64,000 bases of DNA from Streptomyces sp. CBMA291 (GTDB lineage Bacteria; Actinomycetota; Actinomycetes; Streptomycetales; Streptomycetaceae), in contig NZ_MSJP01000111.1 of the NCBI RefSeq assembly GCF_014596525.1, positions 62,001 to 126,000 of the forward strand. The letters are read 5' to 3'. Made by a program: the position numbers and the translations under genes. The notes beneath the pieces were generated by a model. That model was not told the DNA's origin. It saw only the letters and a list, made by a program, of their open reading frames with translations, and did no database searches. This document shows positions 16,380-24,500 of the stretch, one piece after another. Positions within the stretch are counted from its first letter, which is position 1, and every line of letters begins with the position of its first letter.

Positions 16380-17783
16380 ATGCGGCGGACAGGGCGCTCG
16401 GGGCGCGGGGAGACGGCGGGCACGGTCCTGCTGTGGGGCGAGCCGGTGACCGACGGGCAGCTCGGCGCCGTCGAGGAGGGCTATGCCCGCTGCGGGCCCG
16501 AGGAACGGCTGCTGTGGGAACGGCTCTCCGTCTTCGAGGGCGCCTTCTGCCCGGAAGCCGTCCGGAACGTGTGCGGCTTCGGCGATCTGCCGCCGCTCAA
16601 GGTCCGCGCGGTCCTCGACCGGCTCGCCCCGCTCGCCCTCCTGCCGGTCGACGACCTGTTCGACGGGGAGCCCGACGTGCCCCGCTACTGGATGCCGCTG
16701 CCCATGCGGGCGGTGGGCGCCCGTCGGCTCACCGAGCGCGGCGAGCGCCCCTCGGTCGTCACCCGGCACCGCCGCTGGTGCCTGGAGCTCGCCGACCGGG
16801 CGGCGGAGCTGTGGCGGAGCGGCCGGCAGGTCGACGCCCGCGACTTCGCCCTGCGGGCGCTGCCCGATCTGGTCGTGGCCATGGACCCGACGAACGCGTC
16901 CCCCTCGCCGGGCCACGAGGCGGCCACCGCCCTCGACACCGCCGTCGCCCTCTGGTTCCTCTGGGCGGCCTGCGGGCGGGTCGCGGAGGGCCGGGTCAGA
17001 CTGCGGCACGCCCTCAACCTGCACCCGGACCCGCCCCCGGCCCGCGCCCTGTGGCTGGCCGGTTTCCTGGAGTTGGAGTCGGGCCGCTCGGAGGAGGCCG
17101 TCCGCCATCTCGGCCGTGCCGAGGAGGCCGCGGCGCTCGACCCGGACGGCGCCCTGGGCGTTCTGGCGCATCTGCGCGGTTCGGTCGCCCTGCACCAGGG
17201 GCGTACGCGCGCGGCGGCGGACGCTTTCCGGGAGGCGCTGGACCTGGTGGTGGATCCCGCAGAGTTCGGTCCTTCCCGGCACGGCTGCTGGGTGGGCCTC
17301 GCCCTGTCCCTGTGCCGTACGGATCCCGTCGGTGCCCGGGAGGCGCTCGGGGAGGCGGACCGGGAGTACCGGGCCCGTCGGCTCCGGCCGGTCGACGTGT
17401 ACGCGGAGGCCTGGGCGGACCACGTGCGGGCCGAGCTGGCAGCCTGGGACGGGGACCCGGAGCGCGCCGCGGGTCACGCCCGGCGTGCGCTCCGGGCGCA
17501 TCTGGGCCTCGGCTGCTCGCTGGGGGCGACCGTGGCGGCGGAACTCCTCGCCCGGATGCGGTCGATCGGCGGCCGGAAGACGACGGCGGCCCGACTCCTG
17601 GGCGCGGCCGACCTGTTGCGCACCTCCCTCTTCGAACCGCCCTACCGTTCGGGCCGGTTCGCGGAGTCGGTGCGCTGCCGGGGCGGCGGGGAACTGGGGT
17701 CGCTGCGGGACGACCCCGAACTGCGGCACGCCTTCGAAGAGGGTGCCCGGATGGGCCTGTTCACTCTGGCGGACTGCCCGTAG
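16380..17783 (+). CDS. Helical-repeat (TPR-like) protein related to AfsR/LuxR-type ATPase C-termini
   Basis: 467 aa. The N-terminus (ERLLWERLSVFEGAFCPEAVRNVCGFGDLP, about 35-65) matches the winged-helix segment that follows the NB-ARC ATPase of large AfsR/LuxR-like regulators. The rest is Ala/Leu/Arg-rich helical pairs with TPR spacing (AVRHLGRAEEAAALDPDGALG, AAADAFREALDLV, RAAGHARRALRAHLGLG). There is no P-loop and no C-terminal LuxR HTH, so it looks like a detached repeat module and may be a protein-interaction scaffold. ATG 16380 has GGGGAGGG 7 bp upstream. Function not assigned. Confidence 0.75.
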   Translation: MRRTGRSGRGETAGTVLLWGEPVTDGQLGAVEEGYARCGPEERLLWERLSVFEGAFCPEAVRNVCGFGDLPPLKVRAVLDRLAPLALLPVDDLFDGEPDVPRYWMPLPMRAVGARRLTERGERPSVVTRHRRWCLELADRAAELWRSGRQVDARDFALRALPDLVVAMDPTNASPSPGHEAATALDTAVALWFLWAACGRVAEGRVRLRHALNLHPDPPPARALWLAGFLELESGRSEEAVRHLGRAEEAAALDPDGALGVLAHLRGSVALHQGRTRAAADAFREALDLVVDPAEFGPSRHGCWVGLALSLCRTDPVGAREALGEADREYRARRLRPVDVYAEAWADHVRAELAAWDGDPERAAGHARRALRAHLGLGCSLGATVAAELLARMRSIGGRKTTAARLLGAADLLRTSLFEPPYRSGRFAESVRCRGGGELGSLRDDPELRHAFEEGARMGLFTLADCP

Positions 17784-17852
17784 ACAACCTGTAGACCGCT
17801 TGGCGGACTGGCATTAGGCCGATAATCCGCTGGTCGCGGCGGCGGCACGGAG

Positions 17853-17861
17853 TTATCCACA
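17853..17861 (+). promoter_or_regulatory. Perfect DnaA-box-like 9-mer
   Basis: TTATCCACA at 17853-17861, in the gap before the YdcF-like gene (ATG 17912) and about 70 bp after the previous stop. It is the same 9-mer as at 15385-15393 on the opposite strand. Confidence 0.45.
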
Positions 17862-17911
17862 GATGTGGTCACGCTCGGTCACGAGCCCGTCCGGCTGTCT
17901 ACGATGCCGAC

Positions 17912-18931
17912 ATGACCGCACTTGTCGTCGTCGCCTTATTCTTCCTGCTCCTCTTCGGGGTCGGCCTGCTGCGGGACTGGCGCCGCTTCGGCAACGCCGT
18001 GTACCTGGGCCTGGCCGTCACCTTCCTCGGCATGGGGCTCGTCACCGGGCTCGGCGACGCCCCGCGCGGCGTCGCGGCGGCCGTGATGATCTTCCTGTTG
18101 CTCGTGATCTGCATCGGACCCGTCCTGCTCGCCGTCCTGCTCTGCCTGAACGGCGTGAAGATGGTCCGCAAGGAGGGCAGACGCCCGGCCAACCTCCTCT
18201 CGCTCCTCGCCGGGCTCGGCATCTTCGGGCTGATGGGCCTCGCGGTCGTCGCGGGCGCCGTCGGTTCGAGGGCCCTGGGCGTGTTCGTCGGCACCTCCCT
18301 GCTCGTCCTCGGCTACGTCTCGTTCCTCTTCGTCTGCTTCGTCGGGTACGCCTTCCTGTACGGCCGCATGCGGATCCGCAGGGACGCCGACTTCGTGGTG
18401 GTCCTCGGCTCCGGGCTGGCCGGCGGCCACCGGGTGTCCCCGCTGCTGGCGAGCAGGCTGGAGCGGGGACGGCAGGTGTACGAGCTGCTGGCCGCGCGGA
18501 GGGGAGCCGACCGCCCGGCGCCCGTCCTGGTCACCTCCGGCGGGCAGGGCCCCGACGAGCGGCTTCCCGAGTCCCACGCGATGGCCGACTACCTGGTCGA
18601 GCGCGGTTTCCCCGCCGACGCGCTGATACGCGAGGACCGCTCGCGGACCACCGAGGAGAACCTGCTGTTCAGCAAGGAGCTGATGGAGCGCGCCCGTCCC
18701 GGCTCCTCGTGCGTGATCGTCACCAACAACTTCCACGCCTTCCGGGCGGCCCTCATGGCCCGCAAGGCGGGCGTGGACGGGCAGGTGGTGGGCTCGCCCA
18801 CGGCCGCCTACTTCTGGCCCTCGGCGACGATGCGCGAGTTCGCGGCGGTCTTCCTCCAGCACAAGGCGGTGAACATCGGGATCTGCCTGACCCTGGTCCT
18901 GATCGGGGTGATGCTCGGCCTCGCCGCCTGA
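17912..18931 (+). CDS. YdcF-like (DUF218) multi-pass membrane protein with TTA codon
   Basis: 339 aa. Five hydrophobic helices fill the first ~150 residues. A cytosolic or extracytoplasmic DUF218 domain (about 155-310) follows, with ADFVVVLGSGLAGG, LVTSGGQGPDERLPESHAMADYL, EDRSRTTEENLLFSKEL and CVIVTNNFHAFRA, then a last TM helix (about 318-337). DUF218 proteins such as SanA/YdcF are linked to envelope function; the reaction is unsettled. Codon 9 is TTA (17936-17938), the rarest codon in Streptomyces, which makes translation dependent on the bldA tRNA-Leu. Expression is therefore predicted to be late or developmental. Confidence 0.9.
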   Translation: MTALVVVALFFLLLFGVGLLRDWRRFGNAVYLGLAVTFLGMGLVTGLGDAPRGVAAAVMIFLLLVICIGPVLLAVLLCLNGVKMVRKEGRRPANLLSLLAGLGIFGLMGLAVVAGAVGSRALGVFVGTSLLVLGYVSFLFVCFVGYAFLYGRMRIRRDADFVVVLGSGLAGGHRVSPLLASRLERGRQVYELLAARRGADRPAPVLVTSGGQGPDERLPESHAMADYLVERGFPADALIREDRSRTTEENLLFSKELMERARPGSSCVIVTNNFHAFRAALMARKAGVDGQVVGSPTAAYFWPSATMREFAAVFLQHKAVNIGICLTLVLIGVMLGLAA

Positions 18932-18991
18932 CCGGCGGGCGCGCGGACCCGTACCTACCCTTGAGATACGGAGCACGGACGGAGGCGTCCC

Positions 18992-19273
18992 ATGAGGCAG
19001 CGGCACCACTTCCACATCGACTACCTGGGGCACTCGGTCTCCGTCACCGTCCAGACCGGCCACGGCTCCGTCGTCGAGGTCCTCGTCGACGGCAAGGAGA
19101 CCGCCCAGACCACGACCACGGGCGACCGGCCGGTCACGGTCCCGGTCGAGCTGCCCACCGAACCGCCGACGACGGTGACCGTACGAGCCGCCCCGGGGCC
19201 CGGCACACCCCGCTGTCTGCTGCTCGTGGAGGGGGCGGCGGAGCCCCAGGTGATGGCGCCGAGACCGTACTGA
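18992..19273 (+). CDS. Small conserved hypothetical protein
   Basis: A 93-aa protein predicted to be all-beta (alternating HSVSVTVQTG, SVVEVLVDGKE, RPVTVPVELP, TTVTVRAAP). It has no Cys-rich motif or TM helix. The start ATG 18992 has GGAGG 7 bp upstream. It follows the YdcF-like gene by 60 bp in the same direction and converges on the kinase gene. Family not recognised; the good RBS and codon bias support a real gene. Confidence 0.7.
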   Translation: MRQRHHFHIDYLGHSVSVTVQTGHGSVVEVLVDGKETAQTTTTGDRPVTVPVELPTEPPTTVTVRAAPGPGTPRCLLLVEGAAEPQVMAPRPY

Positions 19274-19345
19274 GCCCGGGCCGGGCCGGGCCTCCGGGGT
19301 TGCCGGGCCGGGACCTCCGGGCCGGGCCCCGTCCTCGTACCCGGG

Positions 19346-20560
19346 TCAGGAGAGCCAGGCCATCCCGATGACGAGGAAGACGACGAAGGCGATGATCCCG
19401 GCGACGGCGGCGGTCTTGCGGGGGCGGCGCCGGGAGATCTCGGCGAGCCGGTCGCCCGCCCCGGCGGGCTTCTCACGCCGCCGTGACGCGGGCGCGGCCA
19501 CGCCACGCGATGCGGCCCCGCGCCCCTGAACGGCTCCCCGGCCCTGGCCGGCCCGGCGCCCCTGGACGGGCCCGTGCGAGGGGGCCGGTGCCGGTGGAGG
19601 CGTGGGCACGGAGGGCGGCAGCGGAGAGGTGGCGGTGGCGGGGACGGGCGGGGGAGCGGGGCGGGAGGGGTGGGTGGGGGAGGGGGGAGGGGGCCCCGGG
19701 TGATGGTGCGGAGCATGCGGGCCCGGCTGCGCGGGGACCGGCTGCGAGTAGGCGCGCCAGGCACCGGAGGAGAACCAGTCGGCGATGGACTGGGCGGGGG
19801 GCCGCTGCTCGGGCTGCTTGGCGAGCAGGCTCAGCAGATAGCTCTCGAACTCGGGCGGCAGCATCGCGCCGAGATGGGTCGGCGGCACCGGGGCGGTGTC
19901 GATGTGCTGGTAGAGCAGGGCGGTCGCGGTGTCGGCCTGGAACGGAGGGCGGCCGGTCAGGAGTTGGTAGAGCACGCAGCCGAGCGAGTAGACGTCGGAG
20001 GCGGAGGAGGCGGGCTGGCCGAGGGCCCGCTCGGGCGCCAGGTACATCCCGGTGCCGACGATCTGGCCGGTCGTCGTGAGCGCCCCTGAGGGGTCGTCGA
20101 CGAACCGGGCGATGCCGAAGTCGGCCAGTTTGACCGTGCCGTCGGCGTCGACCAGCAGATTGCCCGGCTTGATGTCCCGGTGCACGACGCCCTGCCGGTG
20201 CGCGGCGGCGAGCCCGGCGGCGGCGTGGGCGGCGATCACGGCGACCCGCTCGGCGGGCAGCACCAGGGGTTCGGCGGGGGTCCCGGCGAGGCTGTCGCCC
20301 TCCACCAACTCCATGACGAGGAAGAGTTTTCCGTCCCAGGTGCCGAAGTCGAAGACGCCCACCACGTGCGGGTGGCTCAGCCGGGCGGCCGTCTGGGCCT
20401 CAAGGCGGAACCGGTCGCCCGCGGCCGGGTCGGCCACCTGCGCCAGCATCAGCTTCACGGCCACGGACCGGCCGAGCACCTCGTCGGTGGCCTGCCACAC
20501 CTCGCCCATGCCGCCCCGGCCGATACACACATGGAGTCGATATCGGTCCGCGACCAGCAC
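19346..20560 (-). CDS. Serine/threonine protein kinase with C-terminal membrane anchor
   Basis: 404 aa. Hanks-type kinase domain (about residues 5-265): glycine loop GRGGMGEVWQA, ATP Lys in SVAVKLM, catalytic loop VVHRDIKPGNLL, DFGIARF, and APERALG as the APE region. A Pro-rich then Arg-rich disordered linker (about 270-375) leads to a single TM helix at the extreme C-terminus (TAAVAGIIAFVVFLVIGMAW), with essentially no extracellular part and no PASTA repeats. The kinase is therefore tail-anchored, facing the cytosol, without an external sensor. GTG 20558-20560 matches the conserved start M-LVADRYRL. Confidence 0.93.
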   Translation of the reverse strand: MLVADRYRLHVCIGRGGMGEVWQATDEVLGRSVAVKLMLAQVADPAAGDRFRLEAQTAARLSHPHVVGVFDFGTWDGKLFLVMELVEGDSLAGTPAEPLVLPAERVAVIAAHAAAGLAAAHRQGVVHRDIKPGNLLVDADGTVKLADFGIARFVDDPSGALTTTGQIVGTGMYLAPERALGQPASSASDVYSLGCVLYQLLTGRPPFQADTATALLYQHIDTAPVPPTHLGAMLPPEFESYLLSLLAKQPEQRPPAQSIADWFSSGAWRAYSQPVPAQPGPHAPHHHPGPPPPSPTHPSRPAPPPVPATATSPLPPSVPTPPPAPAPSHGPVQGRRAGQGRGAVQGRGAASRGVAAPASRRREKPAGAGDRLAEISRRRPRKTAAVAGIIAFVVFLVIGMAWLS

Positions 20561-20651
20561 CGGGAGACCACCCTTTCGACAATCGATCAACGTGGAGGAA
20601 GGGACCCAGCCTAGAGCCGCCGGTTCCGCGCCTTCGCCGCGCTCCCCCCGA

Positions 20652-22049
20652 TCACGTCTCGGCCCTGGCTCCGCCCGCCTCCCGGGGTGCCTCCTGGAAC
20701 GCCTCCGGGCGGGGCAGCAGCAGCGGGGTGGCCAGGCTGAGGAGGCCCACGACGGCGAGGGCGACCCGGGGCCCGGTGGCGGCGGCGAGCAGCCCGGCGA
20801 GCGCGGTGAGGACGGCGATGGCGGCCTGCTGGCCGATCGACCAGGCGGACAGGGTGCGGGCGACGAGGTGCCGGGGGGTGCGTTCGAGCCGGTAGGCGGC
20901 GAGCACCGGGGTGTACAGGCTCATATGGACGATGATCGCCAGCTCCAGGGCCATCACGGTGACGAGCCCCGCCGTGCCCGGCGGGACGAAGGCGAGCCCC
21001 GGCAGCCAGAGGGCCCGCAGGGTGCCGGCGGTCCGCAGGACCCGGCCCCGGCCGTGGCGGGCCACGGTGCGGTGGGCGAGCCGCGAGCCGATGAGACCGC
21101 CCAGGCAGGGGGCGGCGAAGGCGAGCCCGTACTGCCAGGGGGAAAAGCCGAGTTGGCGCAGCAGGAGCACGGCGAGGAGCGGTTCGGACGCCATGATCAG
21201 ACCGGATACGAGCATGTTGTTCAGACAGAGCGTACGCAGGACGGGATCGCGGAGGAGGTGCCGCCAGCCGTCGAGCAGAACGCCGCCCCGGACCGGGCTC
21301 GCGGGACTGGCCGGGACCGGGCTTGCGGGGCCAGCCGGGACCGGGCTCGCGGGGCCAGCCGGGACCGGGTTCGCGGCGGGGCGCTCGGGGCTTGTGGGAC
21401 TAGCGGGGACCGGGCTCGTGGGACTGACCCGGACCGGGCTCGCGGCGGCGCGCGCGGGTGTCTCCTCCCGGCCGCCGAGCGCCGTGAGACAGAGCGCGGA
21501 GAGCAGATGGCTGAGCGCGTCGGCGAGGACGGTGACGGCGGGCCCGAAGAGGCCGGTCGCCGCCCCGCCGAGCGGCGGCCCGACCGCGATGGAGCTCCAG
21601 TTCGTGGACTCGAAGCGGGCGTTGGCCACGATCAGGTCCTCCGGTGCGACCAGCGTCTTGAGGAAGGCGCCGCTCGCCGCGCCGAAGGCGATCCTGGCGG
21701 CGGCGAGCACCACGGAGACCACGAGCAGCTGACCGAACCCGAGCAGCCCGAGGGCGTACGCGACCGGGATCGACGCCAGGGCGGCGAACCGGACGAGGTC
21801 CATCGCGATCATGACGGGCCGCTTGCGCCGGAACTCCACCCAGGGCGCGAGCGGCACCGCGATCAGTGCCCCCACCGCAGGCCCCACGGCGGACAGCACG
21901 GACACCTCGGCGGGCCCGGCGCCCAGCACGAGGACGGCGATCAGCGGCAGCGCCCCGAACCCGAGCCCCGACCCGTACGCGCTCACGGCGTACGCCCCCC
22001 ACAGCCAGCCGAACCGGCGCCCGAGCCGCCTTCCGCCCACCGCACCCAC
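20652..22049 (-). CDS. MFS transporter with repetitive central loop
   Basis: A 465-aa major facilitator with 12 predicted TM helices, resembling actinomycete drug-efflux/enterobactin-exporter types. The loop between TM6 and TM7 (about residues 192-262) is expanded by low-complexity octapeptide repeats (ASPVPAGP-like, at least five copies, bases about 21289-21440). GTG 22047-22049 is chosen, with GGGAG 6 bp upstream; the 25 upstream codons overlap the probable promoter. It is transcribed away from the LysR gene, and the 128-bp divergent gap contains a 15-bp palindrome, so LysR control is likely. Substrate unknown. Confidence 0.9.
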   Translation of the reverse strand: MGAVGGRRLGRRFGWLWGAYAVSAYGSGLGFGALPLIAVLVLGAGPAEVSVLSAVGPAVGALIAVPLAPWVEFRRKRPVMIAMDLVRFAALASIPVAYALGLLGFGQLLVVSVVLAAARIAFGAASGAFLKTLVAPEDLIVANARFESTNWSSIAVGPPLGGAATGLFGPAVTVLADALSHLLSALCLTALGGREETPARAAASPVRVSPTSPVPASPTSPERPAANPVPAGPASPVPAGPASPVPASPASPVRGGVLLDGWRHLLRDPVLRTLCLNNMLVSGLIMASEPLLAVLLLRQLGFSPWQYGLAFAAPCLGGLIGSRLAHRTVARHGRGRVLRTAGTLRALWLPGLAFVPPGTAGLVTVMALELAIIVHMSLYTPVLAAYRLERTPRHLVARTLSAWSIGQQAAIAVLTALAGLLAAATGPRVALAVVGLLSLATPLLLPRPEAFQEAPREAGGARAET

Positions 22050-22122
22050 CGCGCTCTCCCAGGGTTCTCCATACAATGAACAGGTGACAGGAAGAGCTAA
22101 TCCAGCGAAGAGAAGCCAGGTC

Positions 22123-22161
22123 AAACAACCTCAGAGAAAGAGCCACACAACCTCTGGTTGT
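22123..22161. promoter_or_regulatory. Candidate LysR operator: palindrome plus upstream half-site
   Basis: ACAACC-TCT-GGTTGT (22147-22161) is a perfect 6-bp-arm palindrome. The related half-site AAACAACC lies at 22123-22130 and also pairs with GGTTGTTT (22156-22163). The arrangement of a strong dyad close to the regulator start plus a second half-site toward the divergent MFS gene is what LysR-type regulators commonly use. Assigned by position and symmetry only. Confidence 0.5.
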
Positions 22162-22177
22162 TTCCTAAGGTGACCTC

Positions 22178-23113
22178 ATGGACCTCGAAGCGGTACGTAC
22201 TTTCGTCGCCGTCGTGGAGACGGGCCGGTTCCGGAAGGCGGCGGCGGACCTGGCGATCACCCAGCAGGCCGTCTCCAAACGGATCGCCGCGCTGGAGCGC
22301 CACCTCGGTGTGCGCCTCTTCGCCCGCGCCCCGGGCGGGGCGGAGCCCACCCTCGACGGACAGGCTTTCCTGCCGCACGCCCGGGAGCTGCTGCGTGTCG
22401 CCGACCGGGCCGTCTCCTCCGTACGCATGGACCGCCGCCCCCTGCGCGTGGACGTGATCAACCTGCGCGGCGCGGTTTCGGGGCTGATGCGCGGCTTCCA
22501 CCGGACATACCCCGAGATCGAGTTGGACGTCCTCACGATGCTCGACATCGACGCGGTGACCACCGCGCTCCGCTCCGGCGCGCTCGACGCGTCCTTCCGT
22601 GCCGTCGCCGACCCCACCCGCGTCCTGCCCGAGGACATCGAGTCGGTCCGGATCCTGGACGAACCGCTCCACCTGCTCACCGGCCCGGCCCACGCGCTGG
22701 CCCGTGCCCGTTCGGTGACCCTCGCGCAGCTCGCCGACCACCGGATCTGGATGCCGGGCCTCACACCGGGTAGGGAGTGGAGCGCGTACTACGCCGATCT
22801 GGTCGCCGAGTTCGGCCTCACCATCGAGGTCACCGGCCCCAACTTCGGCTCCGACGCCCTCCTCGACACCATCGCCGACACCCCGGCCCTGGCCACCTTC
22901 ATGAGCGAGGGCACCCGCCTGGTCTGGCCGGAAACCCACGGCCTGCGCCGTATCCCGGTGACCGCCCCGACCCCCGTCTACCCCCACTCCCTCCTCTGGC
23001 ACCGCGACAACCCCCACCCGTCCCTCCCCACCCTCCGCACCCACCTGACCACCACGTCCCCACCTCTCGACGCCCCGGGGACATGGCGTCCGGGGTGGGT
23101 GAGGGGGCGCTGA
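22178..23113 (+). CDS. LysR-family transcriptional regulator
   Basis: A 311-aa regulator. N-terminal winged HTH: LEAVRTFVAVVETGRFRKAAADLAITQQAVSKRIAALERHLGVRLF (residues 3-48), almost consensus. A periplasmic-binding-protein-like effector domain follows from about residue 85. ATG 22178 has TAAGG 9 bp upstream. It is divergent from the MFS gene and very probably regulates it. The last ~25 residues (RTHLTTTSPPLDAPGTWRPGW) are non-conserved in appearance. Confidence 0.93.
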   Translation: MDLEAVRTFVAVVETGRFRKAAADLAITQQAVSKRIAALERHLGVRLFARAPGGAEPTLDGQAFLPHARELLRVADRAVSSVRMDRRPLRVDVINLRGAVSGLMRGFHRTYPEIELDVLTMLDIDAVTTALRSGALDASFRAVADPTRVLPEDIESVRILDEPLHLLTGPAHALARARSVTLAQLADHRIWMPGLTPGREWSAYYADLVAEFGLTIEVTGPNFGSDALLDTIADTPALATFMSEGTRLVWPETHGLRRIPVTAPTPVYPHSLLWHRDNPHPSLPTLRTHLTTTSPPLDAPGTWRPGWVRGR

Positions 23114-23475
23114 GAGCGCGTACGCGCGGGGGCTCCCGGGAGGTTTCGCGGCGGTGCGACGGCACCGAAGCGACGTACGAAGCCGACTGGAGGCCGACGT
23201 TCTCCGGAGCTGAACGGACAGTCCGTGCCGAGTACTTGAGGCATCCCGAACAGGCGTTCAGTACCTGCGTACGCAAGAACGGCTTCCCCGAATACCCGGA
23301 CCCTGATCCGGCCACGGGTGAGAGGAAGCTGACGGACGAGGAGAAGGCGAAGTACCACACGACCGAGTTCCAGGCCGTCGCACTGAAGTGCACCCCGGCC
23401 GCGGTCGCCACAGGCACCGCCGACGGCGCTACGGAGAAGGGGACGAGTCGGGGGTGGTGGGCTCCGCGTGCCTGA
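23083..23475 (+). pseudogene. Probable remnant of a small secreted-lipoprotein gene
   Basis: The frame from ATG 23083 gives 130 residues. Only the middle looks like a protein: AFSTCVRKNGFPEYPDPDP, then ERKLTDEEKAKYHTTEFQAVALKC. This resembles Streptomyces lipoproteins with the repeated motif (Y/F)S-x-C-(M/V)R-x-(N/H)G-x-P-x-(F/Y)PDPD. No signal peptide or lipobox precedes it, and the first ~45 codons overlap the LysR end in another frame. I read it as a truncated copy. It could also be an intact small cytosolic gene with an unseen start. Confidence 0.35.
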
Positions 23476-23568
23476 GGACGATCACGCGGAGCCCCCTGCC
23501 GGACCGCCGAGCGAGGCGCGGACGCTCTGGTGCCCCCTCCACGAACGCGGTCCATGGCCGAAAGCCGA

Positions 23569-23727
23569 TCAGTGCCCCGTCATACGGTCCAACAAGACGA
23601 GCGAGATGGCACAGACCGCTATGAGCCCGATCGGCGCAGTGACGGCCAGCAGAACGATCCCAAGCGTCCGCATGAGGCTCCCCCCTGCTTCGGTGAGCGC
23701 GTCTCGTACGGGATCTTCACCAGCCAT
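23569..23727 (-). CDS. Small single-pass membrane protein
   Basis: 52 aa from ATG 23725-23727, with a G-run (AAGGGGGGG) 4-10 bp upstream as ribosome-binding site. An acidic N-terminus (AGEDPVRDALTEAGG) is followed by one TM helix (LGIVLLAVTAPIGLIAVCAISLV) and a short basic tail. Family not recognised. It sits just outside the left att-like repeat at 23768 and points away from the island. Confidence 0.45.
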   Translation of the reverse strand: MAGEDPVRDALTEAGGSLMRTLGIVLLAVTAPIGLIAVCAISLVLLDRMTGH

Positions 23728-23767
23728 TAGCCCCCCCTTCGGCCGCACCCTACAGGGACGGAACCGG

Positions 23768-23812
23768 CTGTCGGGGTGGCGGGATGTGAACCCACAATCT
23801 CTTCGTCCTGAA
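23768..23812. repeat. Left att-like direct repeat (degenerate copy of tRNA-Pro 3' half)
   Basis: It matches 27093-27137 at 41 of 45 positions, with the mismatches at 23786, 23796, 23798 and 23809. The copy ends at the anticodon loop and the rest of a tRNA is missing, so it is not a functional tRNA. Confidence 0.8.
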
Positions 23813-24110
23813 GCAACTCTGGGTAGAGCGCCACCTTGGGCTGCTGGGCCTTTCGCCTGCATGGGAGGTCCGCAGACGTTCGCGCTCGTCCGCCGTTGTT
23901 CGTGGGCATTGCCACGCAGTTGGATACACACTGCTTGTACTGCCTGCGTTTTGGGGCTCGACTCCGACCCGGTCCCCTGGTCCTGGTTCAGGGGTTCGCC
24001 CGTTTGAGTCGGCGCTCCTCGGTGAACTCCTCTTCTGCTTTGCTCGCCCGTAGGCCCGCCCGGGGAGGTGCATCGGCCTCCCGTCGTCCGGAAGGGCGTG
24101 GCACGATCGG

Positions 24111-24500
24111 GTGGTGGCAGACCAGTATGTGCGCTTCCAGTCGGCCACGGCCGACGATCAAGGCCAGTTCAAGGGCGTGTTCGGGTTGGTCAACAACCTG
24201 GCCCGCGAAGGACGGCTGACGGCTGAGCAGAATCGGTTCCGAAGCGAGAACAATGCCTGGTACGACGCCGCATATACGGACCCATCCACCGTTGACCCGA
24301 GCGTGTACGACCCAGCCGTCAACGCTGGAGCCACGGCTTGGTTCAAGCCTTCGGCTTCCCATCTCATCGAGCGTGTGGCGGGCTACCCGGAGATCCTCGC
24401 TGCGCATGGTGTGAACTGCCACGCAGTGAAGTCAACTGACCCCGGGCGGGTGACCTACGAAGACGATGTGCAGATCGTGGTTGTCCCTTACGCACGCTGA
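24111..24500 (+). CDS. Conserved hypothetical protein in the island
   Basis: 129 aa from GTG 24111 (128 from the adjacent GTG 24114). Segments: YVRFQSATADDQGQFKGVFG, LVNNLAREGRLTAEQNRF, NNAWYDAAYTDPSTVDPSVYD and AWFKPSASHLIERVAGYPEIL, ending in VTYEDDVQIVVVPY. I recall similar single-domain proteins (M-ADQYVRF... with the NNAWYDAAYTDP block) in many Streptomyces genomes without known function. No TM helix or Cys motif. It is convergent with the nuclease gene. GGAAGGGCG lies about 12 bp upstream. Confidence 0.7.
   Translation: MVADQYVRFQSATADDQGQFKGVFGLVNNLAREGRLTAEQNRFRSENNAWYDAAYTDPSTVDPSVYDPAVNAGATAWFKPSASHLIERVAGYPEILAAHGVNCHAVKSTDPGRVTYEDDVQIVVVPYAR

Noticed and set aside
23768..23840. 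A second tRNA gene
   Set aside because: Only the 3' half matches tRNA-Pro. No D-arm or 5' acceptor strand follows, so it is an att-type remnant.
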